In this document: in pieces, positions 36,724 to 45,673 of the stretch
Layout: each line of letters begins with the position of its first letter
Numbering within the stretch: position 1 is the first letter of the stretch
Source: Pseudomonas pharyngis
Lineage (GTDB): Bacteria > Pseudomonadota > Gammaproteobacteria > Pseudomonadales > Pseudomonadaceae
Direction of reading: 5' to 3'
Assembly (NCBI RefSeq): GCF_021602345.1
Contig: NZ_BQID01000001.1
Span: 740,736 to 804,735 of the forward strand
DNA: 64,000 bases
Made by a program: the position numbers and the translations under genes
The notes under the pieces: generated by a model
Databases searched by the model: none
What the model saw: the letters and a program-made list of their open reading frames with translations, nothing else
Told to the model about the DNA's origin: nothing

Positions 36724-38752
36724 CCCTTCCGGCCTCCTCATTAACGAGGCCGGCGACTGGCCGGCCGATGAACGCTTCAACCGCATCCAGGAGCGGACGC
36801 CCCGCACCCGGTGTAAAGAACGTTGCGCGAAACTCACGACCGGTCTGCGCGTTGAACACCCAGTCGCGGCTGAAGCGCTTGAATGCTTCCTGGGCCAGCA
36901 TGTTCGACCAGACATAGGCGTAAACCGAAGCGTCGTACTGGGTCACCATGTAATCGAAACCATTGGCGAACCGGTGATCGTCCGGTAATTGCAGATGAGT
37001 CAGAGTGCGCTGCACATCGTTGCAAACCTCTTCGACCGAGCGTCCATCGCCGTGGGTCAAGTGCAGTTCGAAGTCAATCATCGCCCCCATCAGCAACAAG
37101 GCCTGTTGCCGGCTGGAATGGGCCTGACTGGCTGACAGAGCCGCGTCGACCCGTGCGGCGCTCAAGCGCTCGCCGGTCTGAAAATGGGCACCGAGCCACA
37201 GCACAAACTCGCGCGACTGACACCATTGCTCAAACAATTGCCCGGAAAACTCTGCCGCTTCATGCCCCAATTGCAGGATGCCGGACAGCGTGTAATGGGG
37301 CGAACGCGTCAACACGTGCTGGAGGCAGTGGCCAAACTCATGGAAAAGCACCCGAAGATCGTCGATTTCGAGGCGGCACGGATGGATATCGGTGGGCGGT
37401 GTGAAATTGCTGTGGAGCAGGGCAATCGGCAGCGCCGGGCGACCTTCGGCGTTGATCCGGCGATTGCGCAGTGTGGTGGTGCCGGGGAAGTCCACCGCCT
37501 TGTCGCGGTGAAACGGGTCAAGGTAGATGTAGCCGATGACCTGTTCATGCTCGCTGATTTCCAGCAGGCGCACATCGTCATGCCAATGCCCGCCGCCGGA
37601 CTGCTCGACGATGCGGATCTCGAACATCCGTTCACAGAACAGAAAGAGCCTGCGCAGGGTGCCCTCGAGTGGGAAGTAATCACGCAGGTTTTTCAGTGCG
37701 CCGGGAAACTGCTGCTGACGCCATTGTTCGGCGAGGAAGTCTTCATCCCACGGCTGGACCCGGTCGATCCCGCATTGCTGCACAAAGGCCGCCAGTTGTT
37801 CTGCATCCTGCGCGAGGGCAGGTGCCAGCTGCGCCGCCTGACGCTGGAGAAAACCACTGACCCACGCCGTCGTCCCGGCGCTGTGTTTGGCCAGACTCAG
37901 TTGCGCGGCGTTTTCGTGGCCGAGCAAACGGGCTTTCTGCTGGCGCAAGGCAAGCAGCTTGGTCAGCACCGGGCCGTTATCGAAGCGACCGGCCAGTGGG
38001 CCCTGATCGGAGGCGCGGGTCATGTAGGCTACGTAGCATTCCTCACGCAAGGCGCGGTTCTCGGCGTACTTGAGAATGTGCTGGCAGGTGTTCTGCTCCA
38101 GCCGGATCAGCCAGCCGTCATGCCCGGCCTCGCGTGCGGCGCGCGCCAGACGATCCTTCATCGCCGGCGACAAGCCTGCGAGCAGCGCAATGTCGTCGAC
38201 ACGCTTGCTCCACGCCTCGGTCCAGCGCTCGAGGTTGTCCAGAAATACGTGCTCCAACCCGCCGATCTCGAGGTTCAACCGCGCCAGCTCCTGTTGCTGT
38301 TCAGTAGGAAGCTCGATGCCCGACTGCTTGAATCGGCGCAGAATCCGCGCCAGTGCGATGTTGCGCGACTCATCGAAACTGCCGGCGATCGAACTCTGCG
38401 CCAAACGCTGATAGGTCTCGTACAACCGGCGATTGCGGGCTTTTTCAGAGCGATACTGATTGATCGCCAGATGCGCCTTGGCGCTTTCCACGAGCCAGGT
38501 GGGATCGTCGGACCTGACCATCGACAACGTTTCGAGAATCGAGCGGACTTCACCGAGGCGGGCATCGGCTTCGTCGATGCTCAGCACCAGATCGTCCCAG
38601 CCGGGATGTTCGGACTGACTGGCGATCACTTGGGCGATGATATGTCGATTGTCGGCAATGATGCGGTTGACTGCCGGCACGAGATGCTCGGCGCGAATCG
38701 CTGGCCAGGGTGGCAGCGTCCAATGTTGCAGGAGGGGATTGGTGTCGGGCAT
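36710..38752 (-). CDS. M3-family zinc oligopeptidase, PrlC paralogue
   Basis: The 680-residue cytosolic metallopeptidase starts at ATG 38752 (MPDTNPLLQHWTLPPWPAIR). The active site VLFHEFGHCLQHVL (HEFGH ~470-474) and a downstream Glu in GHEAAEFSGQLFE provide zinc ligands. Its N-terminus is clearly homologous to PrlC encoded 400 bp upstream (NPLLQ, LPP, AIRAEH, ADNR shared). It probably degrades short peptides. It lies 113 bp downstream of yheV on the same strand. Confidence 0.92.
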   Translation of the reverse strand: MPDTNPLLQHWTLPPWPAIRAEHLVPAVNRIIADNRHIIAQVIASQSEHPGWDDLVLSIDEADARLGEVRSILETLSMVRSDDPTWLVESAKAHLAINQYRSEKARNRRLYETYQRLAQSSIAGSFDESRNIALARILRRFKQSGIELPTEQQQELARLNLEIGGLEHVFLDNLERWTEAWSKRVDDIALLAGLSPAMKDRLARAAREAGHDGWLIRLEQNTCQHILKYAENRALREECYVAYMTRASDQGPLAGRFDNGPVLTKLLALRQQKARLLGHENAAQLSLAKHSAGTTAWVSGFLQRQAAQLAPALAQDAEQLAAFVQQCGIDRVQPWDEDFLAEQWRQQQFPGALKNLRDYFPLEGTLRRLFLFCERMFEIRIVEQSGGGHWHDDVRLLEISEHEQVIGYIYLDPFHRDKAVDFPGTTTLRNRRINAEGRPALPIALLHSNFTPPTDIHPCRLEIDDLRVLFHEFGHCLQHVLTRSPHYTLSGILQLGHEAAEFSGQLFEQWCQSREFVLWLGAHFQTGERLSAARVDAALSASQAHSSRQQALLLMGAMIDFELHLTHGDGRSVEEVCNDVQRTLTHLQLPDDHRFANGFDYMVTQYDASVYAYVWSNMLAQEAFKRFSRDWVFNAQTGREFRATFFTPGAGRPLLDAVEAFIGRPVAGLVNEEAGRVTSD

Positions 38753-38826
38753 GGCAGCTTCCTTCGAGGCGTGGCGCAAAGGGGCCAGCCTACGAAGCAA
38801 GTGCGGGGGACAGGTGTTAAGCCAAT

Positions 38827-38860
38827 ACCACCTTCCACCGACGAATCGGGGAAGGTGGTT
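38827..38860 (-). terminator. Possible hairpin terminator after yheV
   Basis: The stem ACCACCTTCC / GGAAGGTGGT, with CCGAC/TCGG extension, lies just past the yheV stop. A T-run is lacking, so it may be weak or only a processing hairpin. Confidence 0.45.
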
Positions 38861-38865
38861 GAGGA

Positions 38866-39156
38866 TCAGTGCTGCTCGTCAGGCTTTTTCTTCAGCTTCG
38901 GATTCGGGAAGAACTGCACCGCCTGAACCGTCTTGTCCGGGGCAGGCTTGAGCGCGCTGGTGTTGACCCGCGTGCCCAGCTCTTTCGGCACCGACAGCCC
39001 TTGGGCATTGAGCGTGTCGCTGTAACCGCACGCCACGCATTCACGGTGCGGGACATCGTCCTCGCTCCACATCATCAATTTGTCCGGCTCGCTGCACGCC
39101 GGGCAGACCGCCCCGGCGATAAAGCGTTTTTTGGTCTTCACGGGTGCCTCACTCAT
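38866..39156 (-). CDS. yheV: YheV-family zinc-ribbon protein
   Basis: The 96-residue protein carries two Cys pairs, C18-C21 (CPAC) and C40-C43 (CVAC), forming a zinc ribbon. A basic, Pro/Lys-rich tail follows (FFPNPKLKKKPDEQH). It matches the YheV (DUF2387) family and PA0068. Its ATG overlaps the prlC stop by 4 bp, an arrangement conserved from enterics to pseudomonads. Function is unknown; the ribbon suggests nucleic-acid or protein contact. Confidence 0.88.
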   Translation of the reverse strand: MSEAPVKTKKRFIAGAVCPACSEPDKLMMWSEDDVPHRECVACGYSDTLNAQGLSVPKELGTRVNTSALKPAPDKTVQAVQFFPNPKLKKKPDEQH

Positions 39157-41204
39157 GCTGCCGCGTCCTCACTCAGGCCGCTGTGGCGCAAGAGTGCGTC
39201 AATCGACGGCTCACGGCCACGGAAGTCGACGAACAGCACCATCGGCGCCTGGGAACCACCGCGGGCGAGGATCGCTTCGCGGAAGGCGCGACCGGTGTCG
39301 GCATTCAGCACGCCGTCTTCTTCGAATTTGGAGAAGGCATCCGCCGACAGCACTTCCGCCCACTTGTAGCTGTAGTAACCCGCCGCGTAACCGCCGGCGA
39401 AGATGTGGGCAAAGCTGTTCGGGAAGCGGTTGTAGGCCGGAGGACGCATCACCGAGACTTCGTTGCGCACGCCTTCGAGCACCTGCGCGACGCTGCGGCC
39501 GTCACCGTGGGTGGCGTGCAGTTCGAAGTCGAACAGCGAGAACTCCAGTTGGCGCACCATCATCAGACCGGACTGGAAATTCTTCGCCGCGAGCATTTTT
39601 TCCAGCAGATCCTGCGGCAGCGGCTCGCCGGTTTCGTAGTGGCCGGAGATCAGCGCGAGACCTTCCGGCTCCCAGCACCAGTTCTCCATGAACTGGCTTG
39701 GCAGCTCGACCGCGTCCCACGCCACGCCGTTGATGCCGGACACGCCGGCATGCTCGACGCGGGTCAGCAGGTGATGCAGGCCATGGCCGAATTCGTGGAA
39801 CAGGGTAGTCACTTCATCGTGGGTCAGCAGCGCAGGTTTGCCGCTGTCGGCCGGGGTGAAGTTGCACACCAGGTTGGCCACCGGGCTTTGCAGCACGCCG
39901 TCGACGGTGCGGCGACGGTCGCGGGCGCCGTCCATCCACGCGCCGCCACGCTTGTTGGCGCGGGCATAGAGGTCGAAGAAGAAGCGGCCGACGTGCTGGC
40001 CGTTTTCCTTGATTTCGAACAGGCGTACATCCGGGTGCCAGGTGTCGAAGCCTTTCAGTTCGGCGATCTCGATGCCGTATAGACGCTGAACAATAGCGAA
40101 CAGGCCGCCCAGCACTTTGTCGATCGGGAAGTAGGCGCGCAGGGTTTCCTGAGCCACGCTGTAACGTTGTTCACGGAGTTTTTCACCATAGAAACCGCTG
40201 TCCCAGCTTTGCAGATCGGCGCAGCCCTGCTCGGCGGCGTAAGCCTTGAGCTGTTGCAGATCCTGGGCGGCGAACGGTTTACTGCGTTTGGCCAGATCGC
40301 GCAGGAAGCTCAGCACCTGATCGCTGGACTCGGCCATTTTGGTGGCCAGACTCAGTTCGGAGAAGCTGGAGAAACCGAGCAGTTTGGCCAGTTCCTGACG
40401 CAGGTCGAGGATTTCGCCCATCACCGGGCCATTGTCGTTCTGGCCGGCGTTCGGGCCTTGATCCGACGCACGGGTGCAGTAGGCGGCGTAGACTTCTTCA
40501 CGCAGCGCACGGTCCTGGGCGTAGGTCATCACCGCGTAGTAGCTCGGGAATTCCAGGGTGATCAGCCAGCCGTCGAGGCCTTTGGCCTGGGCGGCAGCAG
40601 CCATTTGCGCCTTGGCCGAATCGGTCAGGCCGGCGAGGGCGGCTTCGTCGGTCAGGTGCTTGGTCCAGGCCTGGGTGGCGTCGAGCAACTGGTTGGAGAA
40701 GCGGCTGCCCAGCTCGGACAGCTTGCTCTGCACTTCGGCGTAGCGTTTCTGTTCGGCTTCCGGCAGGTCGATGCCCGACAGGCGGAAATCGCGCAGGGCA
40801 TGTTCCAGAATGGTTTTCTGCGCCACGTCGAAACCGGCGGCTTCCGGGCTGTTGGCCAGGGCTTCATAAGCCTGGAACAGCTCGCGGTTCTGGCCCATCT
40901 CGGTGGAGTAGGCGCTCAATGCCGGCAGGCACGACTCGTAGGCTTCACGCAGTTCGGCGCTGTTGCACACGGCATTGAGGTGGCTGACCGGGCTCCAGGC
41001 GGCGCCCAAGCGATCATTGAGTTCGTCCATCGCCAGCACCAGCCCGGCCCAGGTCGGGTTCTGGCCCTGGGTCTTGAGGATTTCGGCGATGGCGGCGCGG
41101 TTGTCGGCCAGGATGGTTTCGATGGCCGGCTGCACGTGTTCGGCACGGATCGCGGAGAACGGCGGCAGGTCGTAGGACTGCAGAAGAGGGTTGTTCACGC
41201 TCAC
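39153..41204 (-). CDS. prlC: Oligopeptidase A
   Basis: The 683-residue M3 metallopeptidase is read from GTG 41204 (MSVNNPLLQSYDLPPF), which has AAGG eight bases upstream; an ATG nine codons earlier is the alternative. The active site LFHEFGHGLHHLL (~468-472) and WDAVELPSQFMENW carry the zinc ligands. It cleaves signal peptides released into the cytoplasm and other short peptides. It corresponds to PA0067 and overlaps yheV by 4 bp. Confidence 0.95.
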   Translation of the reverse strand: MSVNNPLLQSYDLPPFSAIRAEHVQPAIETILADNRAAIAEILKTQGQNPTWAGLVLAMDELNDRLGAAWSPVSHLNAVCNSAELREAYESCLPALSAYSTEMGQNRELFQAYEALANSPEAAGFDVAQKTILEHALRDFRLSGIDLPEAEQKRYAEVQSKLSELGSRFSNQLLDATQAWTKHLTDEAALAGLTDSAKAQMAAAAQAKGLDGWLITLEFPSYYAVMTYAQDRALREEVYAAYCTRASDQGPNAGQNDNGPVMGEILDLRQELAKLLGFSSFSELSLATKMAESSDQVLSFLRDLAKRSKPFAAQDLQQLKAYAAEQGCADLQSWDSGFYGEKLREQRYSVAQETLRAYFPIDKVLGGLFAIVQRLYGIEIAELKGFDTWHPDVRLFEIKENGQHVGRFFFDLYARANKRGGAWMDGARDRRRTVDGVLQSPVANLVCNFTPADSGKPALLTHDEVTTLFHEFGHGLHHLLTRVEHAGVSGINGVAWDAVELPSQFMENWCWEPEGLALISGHYETGEPLPQDLLEKMLAAKNFQSGLMMVRQLEFSLFDFELHATHGDGRSVAQVLEGVRNEVSVMRPPAYNRFPNSFAHIFAGGYAAGYYSYKWAEVLSADAFSKFEEDGVLNADTGRAFREAILARGGSQAPMVLFVDFRGREPSIDALLRHSGLSEDAAA

Positions 41205-41293
41205 GGTTGGCACCTTGGCTGGAAGAAACATGCGCCCATCTTAATTACAATCGACACCCACCGCAGCTATCGGCGACAGAGAGAGAACTAATC

Positions 41294-41839
41294 GTGTCCC
41301 TTCGCAAATACCAGAATCACACCCCACGCTTGAGCCAAGGCGCTTTTGTCGACGGCTCGGCGGTGGTGATCGGCGACGTCGAAATCGGCGAAGACAGCTC
41401 CGTGTGGCCGCTGACCGTGATCCGCGGCGACATGCACCGCATCCGCATCGGTGCGCGCACCAGCGTGCAGGACGGCTGCGTGTTGCACATCACCCACGCC
41501 GGCCCGTTCAACCCGGACGGCTTCCCGCTGCTGATCGGCGATGACGTGACCATCGCCCACAAGGTCATGTTGCACGGCTGCACCGTCGGCAGCCGCGTAT
41601 TGATCGGCATGGGCAGCATCGTGATGGACGGCGCGGTGGTCGAGGACGACGTGATCATCGGCGCCGGCAGCCTGGTGCCGCCGGGCAAGCGCCTGGAAAG
41701 CGGATTTCTGTACGTGGGCAGTCCGGTGAAACAGGTTCGTCCGCTGACCGACAAGGAAAACGCCTTTTTCACCTACAGCGCGGCGAACTACGTGAAGCTC
41801 AAGGACCTGCATCTGGCCGAAGGCTACGACCAGCTCTGA
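41294..41839 (+). CDS. Gamma-carbonic-anhydrase-like hexapeptide-repeat protein
   Basis: The 181-residue protein starts at GTG 41294 (upstream in-frame sequence overlaps the prlC promoter side). Left-handed beta-helix repeats run through residues ~20-150 (VVIGDVEIGEDSSVWP, VLIGMGSIVMDGAVVEDDVIIGAG). Metal-binding His positions of the family are present (HITHAG ~65-68, H89, H94). It corresponds to PA0066, a YrdA/CaiE-type protein. Carbonic anhydrase activity is plausible but family members vary. Confidence 0.88.
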   Translation: MSLRKYQNHTPRLSQGAFVDGSAVVIGDVEIGEDSSVWPLTVIRGDMHRIRIGARTSVQDGCVLHITHAGPFNPDGFPLLIGDDVTIAHKVMLHGCTVGSRVLIGMGSIVMDGAVVEDDVIIGAGSLVPPGKRLESGFLYVGSPVKQVRPLTDKENAFFTYSAANYVKLKDLHLAEGYDQL

Positions 41840-41867
41840 CTTTTCTCTCTACCGCCCGGGATTTTTC

Positions 41868-42518
41868 ATGCATTACCAGACCGTACTGTTCGACCTCGAT
41901 GGTACCCTCACCGATCCGCGTGAGGGCATCACCCGTTCCATCCAGTTCGCCTTGAGCAAACTCGGCATCGACGAGCCGGACCTGACCAAGCTGGAACACT
42001 TCATCGGCCCGCCGCTGTTGCAGGCATTCATGCAGTTTTATGGTTTTGATGAAGCGAAGGCGTGGGAGGCGGTGAATTTCTACCGCGAGCGTTTCAAGGT
42101 TACCGGTCTGTACGAGAACCGGGTGTTCGACGGCGTCACGCCGTTGCTGGAAACCCTGAGCGGCCAGGGTCGGCAGCTGTATATCGCGACGTCGAAGCCT
42201 TGGGTGTTCGCCCGGGAAATCGCCCGGCACTTTGATTTCGCCAGACACTTCAAGGTGATCTACGGCAGCGAACTGGACGGCACCCGTACCAACAAGGTCG
42301 AGCTGATTGCTCACCTGATCGCTGAAGAGGGTCTGGATCCGGCCAATACGCTGATGATCGGTGACCGCAAGCATGACCTGATCGGTGCTCGCAGCAACGG
42401 TCTGGATGCAGCGGCTGTTGGTTATGGGTTTGGCAGTTTTGAAGAGTTGAATGCCGAGGCGCCGGCTTATCACTTCGAGACTTTGGATCAGTTGCATCAG
42501 GCATTTTTGCAGCGCTGA
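41868..42518 (+). CDS. HAD-superfamily phosphatase (PA0065-like)
   Basis: The 216-residue cytosolic HAD-IA hydrolase has motif I FDLDGTLTDP (nucleophile D9, D11), motif II ATSKP and motif IV MIGDRKHDLIGA. The helical cap domain lies at ~20-85. It resembles phosphoglycolate/nucleotide phosphatases (Gph/PpaX-like) but the substrate cannot be told. It is 28 bp downstream of the gamma-carbonic anhydrase gene, probably the same operon. A REP doublet follows. Confidence 0.88.
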   Translation: MHYQTVLFDLDGTLTDPREGITRSIQFALSKLGIDEPDLTKLEHFIGPPLLQAFMQFYGFDEAKAWEAVNFYRERFKVTGLYENRVFDGVTPLLETLSGQGRQLYIATSKPWVFAREIARHFDFARHFKVIYGSELDGTRTNKVELIAHLIAEEGLDPANTLMIGDRKHDLIGARSNGLDAAAVGYGFGSFEELNAEAPAYHFETLDQLHQAFLQR

Positions 42519-42527
42519 TCAGATAGC

Positions 42528-42611
42528 CTTCGCGAGCAAGCCTGCTCCCACAGTGACCGCGTTTCAGAACCGGAACTCGGCTTCCTGTGGGAGCGAGCCT
42601 GCTCGCGATGG
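42528..42611. repeat. REP doublet (REPIN) 3
   Basis: Inverted REP sequences CGCGAGCAAGCCTGCTCCCA and TGGGAGCGAGCCTGCTCGCG are separated by ~30 bp between convergent genes. They are slightly diverged from REPIN 2. Confidence 0.9.
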
Positions 42612-42632
42612 GGCCAAAAAGCCGCAGTAGAT

Positions 42633-43667
42633 TTATGAGCCTGCCAGCACTTTCAGAGCCGACTTACGCTCAACGACTGGCAAGCCACCCAACTTCTCGA
42701 CTTCTGTGTAAAACCTGACCCAATCCCCATCGACCTGCCTGAACAACGCCGCAAACGCCGGCACCCACTGGTCATACAGCCCGAACGGCAACAGCCGCGC
42801 GTTGTTCAACGGCGCATTGACCCAGGCGTCATAGCGTTTGTCGCCGGCCCACTGGCTATCGCGCATTGTTCGGTAGTCGTGTCGAAACCGTTCGAACTCC
42901 GCCGCCTTGCGCTCGCGCATCTGCGCTGTCGCCAATGGTTGTGCATAGAGTTTTTCGAGGCGTGAACGGGTGTCGAGGATCAGCTGAATGAACTGATCCC
43001 GCTGCTTCAGCTTCGAGTCGTTTTCCGGGGGTAAGCCCCGAAACGCTCGCCACTGCCGCGTACCTTCCTGCTCGACGAAGGTCGCGAAGGACTCGTTGAA
43101 CTCGGTGTCGTCCTTCACATAGAAACGCTGGTGAGCCAGTTCATGGAAGATCAGCGTTGCCAGACGCTCGTCGCCCCAGCCCATCATCGAATTGAGGATC
43201 GGGTCATTGAACCAGCCCAGGGTCGAATAGGCCTCGACGCCGCCGATCGACACGTCCATGCCTTGCAGGCGCTGAATCGCGGCTTCGCCCCGCGCCGCAC
43301 TCTGGCTGTAAAAGCCGCGATAGGCCACACAACCGGCAATCGGGAAGCAATGGTTCTGCGGGCTCAGGGAAAACTCCGGGGTGGCGAACACATTCCACAC
43401 GACAAACGGCCGACCGATGTCGGCATAGAGGCGATAGCTTTGGTTGTCCGGCAGATGCAGGTGTTCGCTGGCGAAGGCCCGGGCTTTCTGGGACTGGGCC
43501 AGGTGAGTGCGCAGTCTGGTGTCGCGGGTCGGGTCGGCGATCACCTTGGCCACCGGCTCCCGCGCCCGCAAAAGCTGCAGCTGACCGCTGGCCAGCTGGC
43601 TGTAATAGCTCAGGCTTGAGCAACCGTTGAGCAACAAAATCATCACGCCCGGAAACAAAATCCGCAA
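42633..43667 (-). CDS. Putative zinc aminopeptidase lipoprotein
   Basis: The ~344-residue protein belongs to the Aminopep family of predicted aminopeptidases. The zinc site is FHELAHQRFYV with the third ligand in NESFATFVEQEG, a gluzincin pattern. A lipobox LLNGC gives an N-terminal acylated Cys. The start is uncertain: TTG 43667 (MRILFPGVMILLLNGC) gives a proper signal length, while ATG 43643 would leave only six residues before the Cys. The open frame runs on to 44141 but that part overlaps the divergent lipoprotein gene and is spurious. Confidence 0.8.
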   Translation of the reverse strand: MRILFPGVMILLLNGCSSLSYYSQLASGQLQLLRAREPVAKVIADPTRDTRLRTHLAQSQKARAFASEHLHLPDNQSYRLYADIGRPFVVWNVFATPEFSLSPQNHCFPIAGCVAYRGFYSQSAARGEAAIQRLQGMDVSIGGVEAYSTLGWFNDPILNSMMGWGDERLATLIFHELAHQRFYVKDDTEFNESFATFVEQEGTRQWRAFRGLPPENDSKLKQRDQFIQLILDTRSRLEKLYAQPLATAQMRERKAAEFERFRHDYRTMRDSQWAGDKRYDAWVNAPLNNARLLPFGLYDQWVPAFAALFRQVDGDWVRFYTEVEKLGGLPVVERKSALKVLAGS

Positions 43668-43766
43668 AACGCGATCAAGTAACCCATGGCTTGGAAGCGG
43701 CCTGATCAAAATAAGAAATCCCCCGGAAAGTCTGCCCAAGACTATCCCGCCCATTGGAGCTCCGCT

Positions 43767-44189
43767 ATGCGCATGTTGATACTGACAGGAAGCGTGCTGA
43801 CGCTGGCCGGTTGTGCCGGATTCGGAATGCCGACCCCTGACCCCTCGCAAGCCTGGATCGATCTGGATGCCCGGCAACAGGACACGGCGCTGCTGGCGCT
43901 GGAAGTCGACAACAAGGCGGCCGTCGATCATCGTTACTTCGAAGTGCAGCCCGGCAGCCATGAGCTGAGGGTGCGTTATCAATTTCCGGTCGAGGCGACC
44001 AATATCGGCCCGGATGCCGAGCCGCTTTGGCGTGATTGTCAGTTGAGCGTGAAATTCAAGGATTTCAACGCCGGCCAGCGTTATCAGTTGCAGGCGGGAA
44101 GCATCGGTTTCCGCCCGTGGGCCAAACTCTACGATCAACAACGCAACGTGGTGGGCCAGGGCACGCCGGCGGGCTGCCAGCGAACCTGA
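43767..44189 (+). CDS. Small lipoprotein, copy 1 of a tandem pair
   Basis: The 140-residue protein starts at ATG 43767 (TTGGAGC upstream). Lipobox LAGC (Cys ~16) is followed by a beta-rich domain: QPGSHELRVRYQF, LWRDCQLSVKFKDFNAGQRYQL, FRPWAKLYDQQ. The same blocks recur in the next gene. It is an envelope lipoprotein of unknown function, similar in place to PA0063/PA0062. The two remaining Cys may pair. Confidence 0.82.
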   Translation: MRMLILTGSVLTLAGCAGFGMPTPDPSQAWIDLDARQQDTALLALEVDNKAAVDHRYFEVQPGSHELRVRYQFPVEATNIGPDAEPLWRDCQLSVKFKDFNAGQRYQLQAGSIGFRPWAKLYDQQRNVVGQGTPAGCQRT

Positions 44190-44229
44190 TCAGCGTTATG
44201 CTGGATGTCCGAACTCACGGACATCCATC

Positions 44230-44649
44230 ATGCGCACGTTGATGCTGTTGCTCGCCGCCAGCCTGCTCGCCGGTTGCCAGACACCGTTGCCCCCTGTCGA
44301 TCCGAACATGGCCTGGGTCGAGTTCTCCACGCCGTCCCCGGGCGGTAAGTTGCTGATGGCCGAGCGTCTCGACAACCAGCGACTGACTGATGGGCGTTTC
44401 TTTCAGGTTACGCCCGGCAGCCATGAGTTGCGGGTGCGTTTCGACTTTGAAGTGTTCGGCGGAGGCGGCAGCCTGATGACCGGCCCTGTGGAGCGCCTGT
44501 GCTACCTGACCATCCGCTACGATCATTTCGAGGCAGGGCAGCGTTACAGGCTGGAAGGCCGCTCTCTGGCATTCACCCCGAGTGCCCGCCTTTACAACGA
44601 AAGGCGGGAAATCGTCGCCGAGGATCGCGAAGTCAACTGCATCATCTGA
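44230..44649 (+). CDS. Small lipoprotein, copy 2 of a tandem pair
   Basis: The 139-residue protein has lipobox LLAGC (Cys ~16). It shares TPGSHELRVRFDF, ERLCYLTIRYDHFEAGQRYRLEG and a terminal SARLYNERREIVAED block with the previous gene, 40 bp upstream, so the pair arose by duplication. It is predicted to be an outer- or inner-membrane-anchored lipoprotein with a beta-sandwich-like domain. Function is unknown. Confidence 0.82.
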   Translation: MRTLMLLLAASLLAGCQTPLPPVDPNMAWVEFSTPSPGGKLLMAERLDNQRLTDGRFFQVTPGSHELRVRFDFEVFGGGGSLMTGPVERLCYLTIRYDHFEAGQRYRLEGRSLAFTPSARLYNERREIVAEDREVNCII

Positions 44650-44655
44650 GGCGTA

Positions 44656-44895
44656 TCAGCGGTCGTTCTTCTGATAGATGATGGCTTTGGTGCCGTTGTC
44701 GCAGGTGCCGACGATCATGGCGATGTCGTGTTTTTCCGCCTCCTCTTTGGAAACTATCTCCAGGGTGTAGGAGGGCACGGCGTTCGCCTGAATCTTGATT
44801 TCGATCTCTTGCTTGAGTTCTTCGCAGTCTTTGGGCGCTGCGAAGGCCGACGTTGCCAGCACGCCACAGATAACCGCCAAGGCAAAACGTTTCAT
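44656..44895 (-). CDS. DUF1161 exported protein, copy 1
   Basis: The 79-residue precursor starts at ATG 44895. The signal peptide (MKRFALAVICGVLATSAFAA) is followed by PKDCEELKQEIEIKIQANAV and a second Cys in VGTCDNGTKAIIYQ; the two Cys probably form a disulfide. It matches DUF1161. It is a small periplasmic protein of unknown function. A paralogue lies at 46737-46961. It converges on the lipoprotein gene with a 6-bp gap. Confidence 0.83.
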   Translation of the reverse strand: MKRFALAVICGVLATSAFAAPKDCEELKQEIEIKIQANAVPSYTLEIVSKEEAEKHDIAMIVGTCDNGTKAIIYQKNDR

Positions 44896-44998
44896 GGTTG
44901 AAGCTCCATCGAAGCAGCGCGCACGAAGATGCGCGAAAGCTGCTGTCATTTATTCGACCACACTTTTGCCTGGCGGGTTCTGATCCGGCTCAAGGCAG

Positions 44999-45430
44999 TC
45001 AGCTGTCCAGCGATGCGTCGAGACTGATCTTCGCATTCAGCACCTTGGATACCGGGCAACCTTCCTTGGCCTTGTTGCTCAGATCTTCGAACTGCGCCTG
45101 GGTCGCTCCCGGAATTTTTGCCTTGAGGATCAGTTTCACTGCGGTGATTGCAAAGCCGCCGTCCACCTGATCCAGCGTGACCTCAGCCTGGGTGTCGATG
45201 CTGTCGGCCTTGAGCCCGGCGTCGCCGAGAATCATCGAAAACGCCATGGAGAAACAGCCCGCATGGGCGGCGCCGATCAGTTCTTCCGGATTGGTGCCCT
45301 TGCCGCCTTCGAAGCGGGCCTTGAAGCCGTAGGGCGCTTCACGCAGGACGCCGGTTTCGGTGGAAATCGAGCCGATGCCGGTTTTCAGGTCACCTTCCCA
45401 ATGCGCGGATGCCTTCTTCACGATAGCCAT
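44999..45430 (-). CDS. OsmC-family peroxiredoxin
   Basis: The 143-residue protein starts at ATG 45430 (MAIVKKASAHWEGDL). The family's reactive cysteines are C59 in HAGCFSM and C125 in KEGCPVSK. OsmC/Ohr proteins reduce organic hydroperoxides in the cytosol, and the domain arrangement and GxGTNPEELIGAAHAGC motif fit OsmC itself. It is divergent from the LLM oxidoreductase gene with ~240 bp between. Confidence 0.92.
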   Translation of the reverse strand: MAIVKKASAHWEGDLKTGIGSISTETGVLREAPYGFKARFEGGKGTNPEELIGAAHAGCFSMAFSMILGDAGLKADSIDTQAEVTLDQVDGGFAITAVKLILKAKIPGATQAQFEDLSNKAKEGCPVSKVLNAKISLDASLDS

Positions 45431-45673
45431 GTGTGCCTCCTTCAATTCGGGCGCTAAACGCCGCGCCGTCGTGGTTTTTGCCTGCAAGGCTTCTGAGGAT
45501 AGACGCCGGAACAAAGTTCAGCCCAAGTGAATCGTTGACTTTTTTAGTAGGAAATTTCGGATCAGCTATTGAAACTCGGGTATATGCCCTCATTGCACAG
45601 AACACGCTTATGAATTGGGCAGGTTTGCGTTCGCCAAGAACACACCTGCGCCCTCAATCGGAGATGCAGGTTT

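Noticed and set aside
37184-38926. 580-codon plus-strand ORF opposite the M3 peptidase
   Set aside because: It is antisense to a complete enzyme with an intact HEFGH site and has no recognisable domain.
42633-44141. 502-residue reading of the aminopeptidase
   Set aside because: The extra N-terminus is antisense to the lipoprotein gene at 43767 and lies before an obvious lipoprotein signal.
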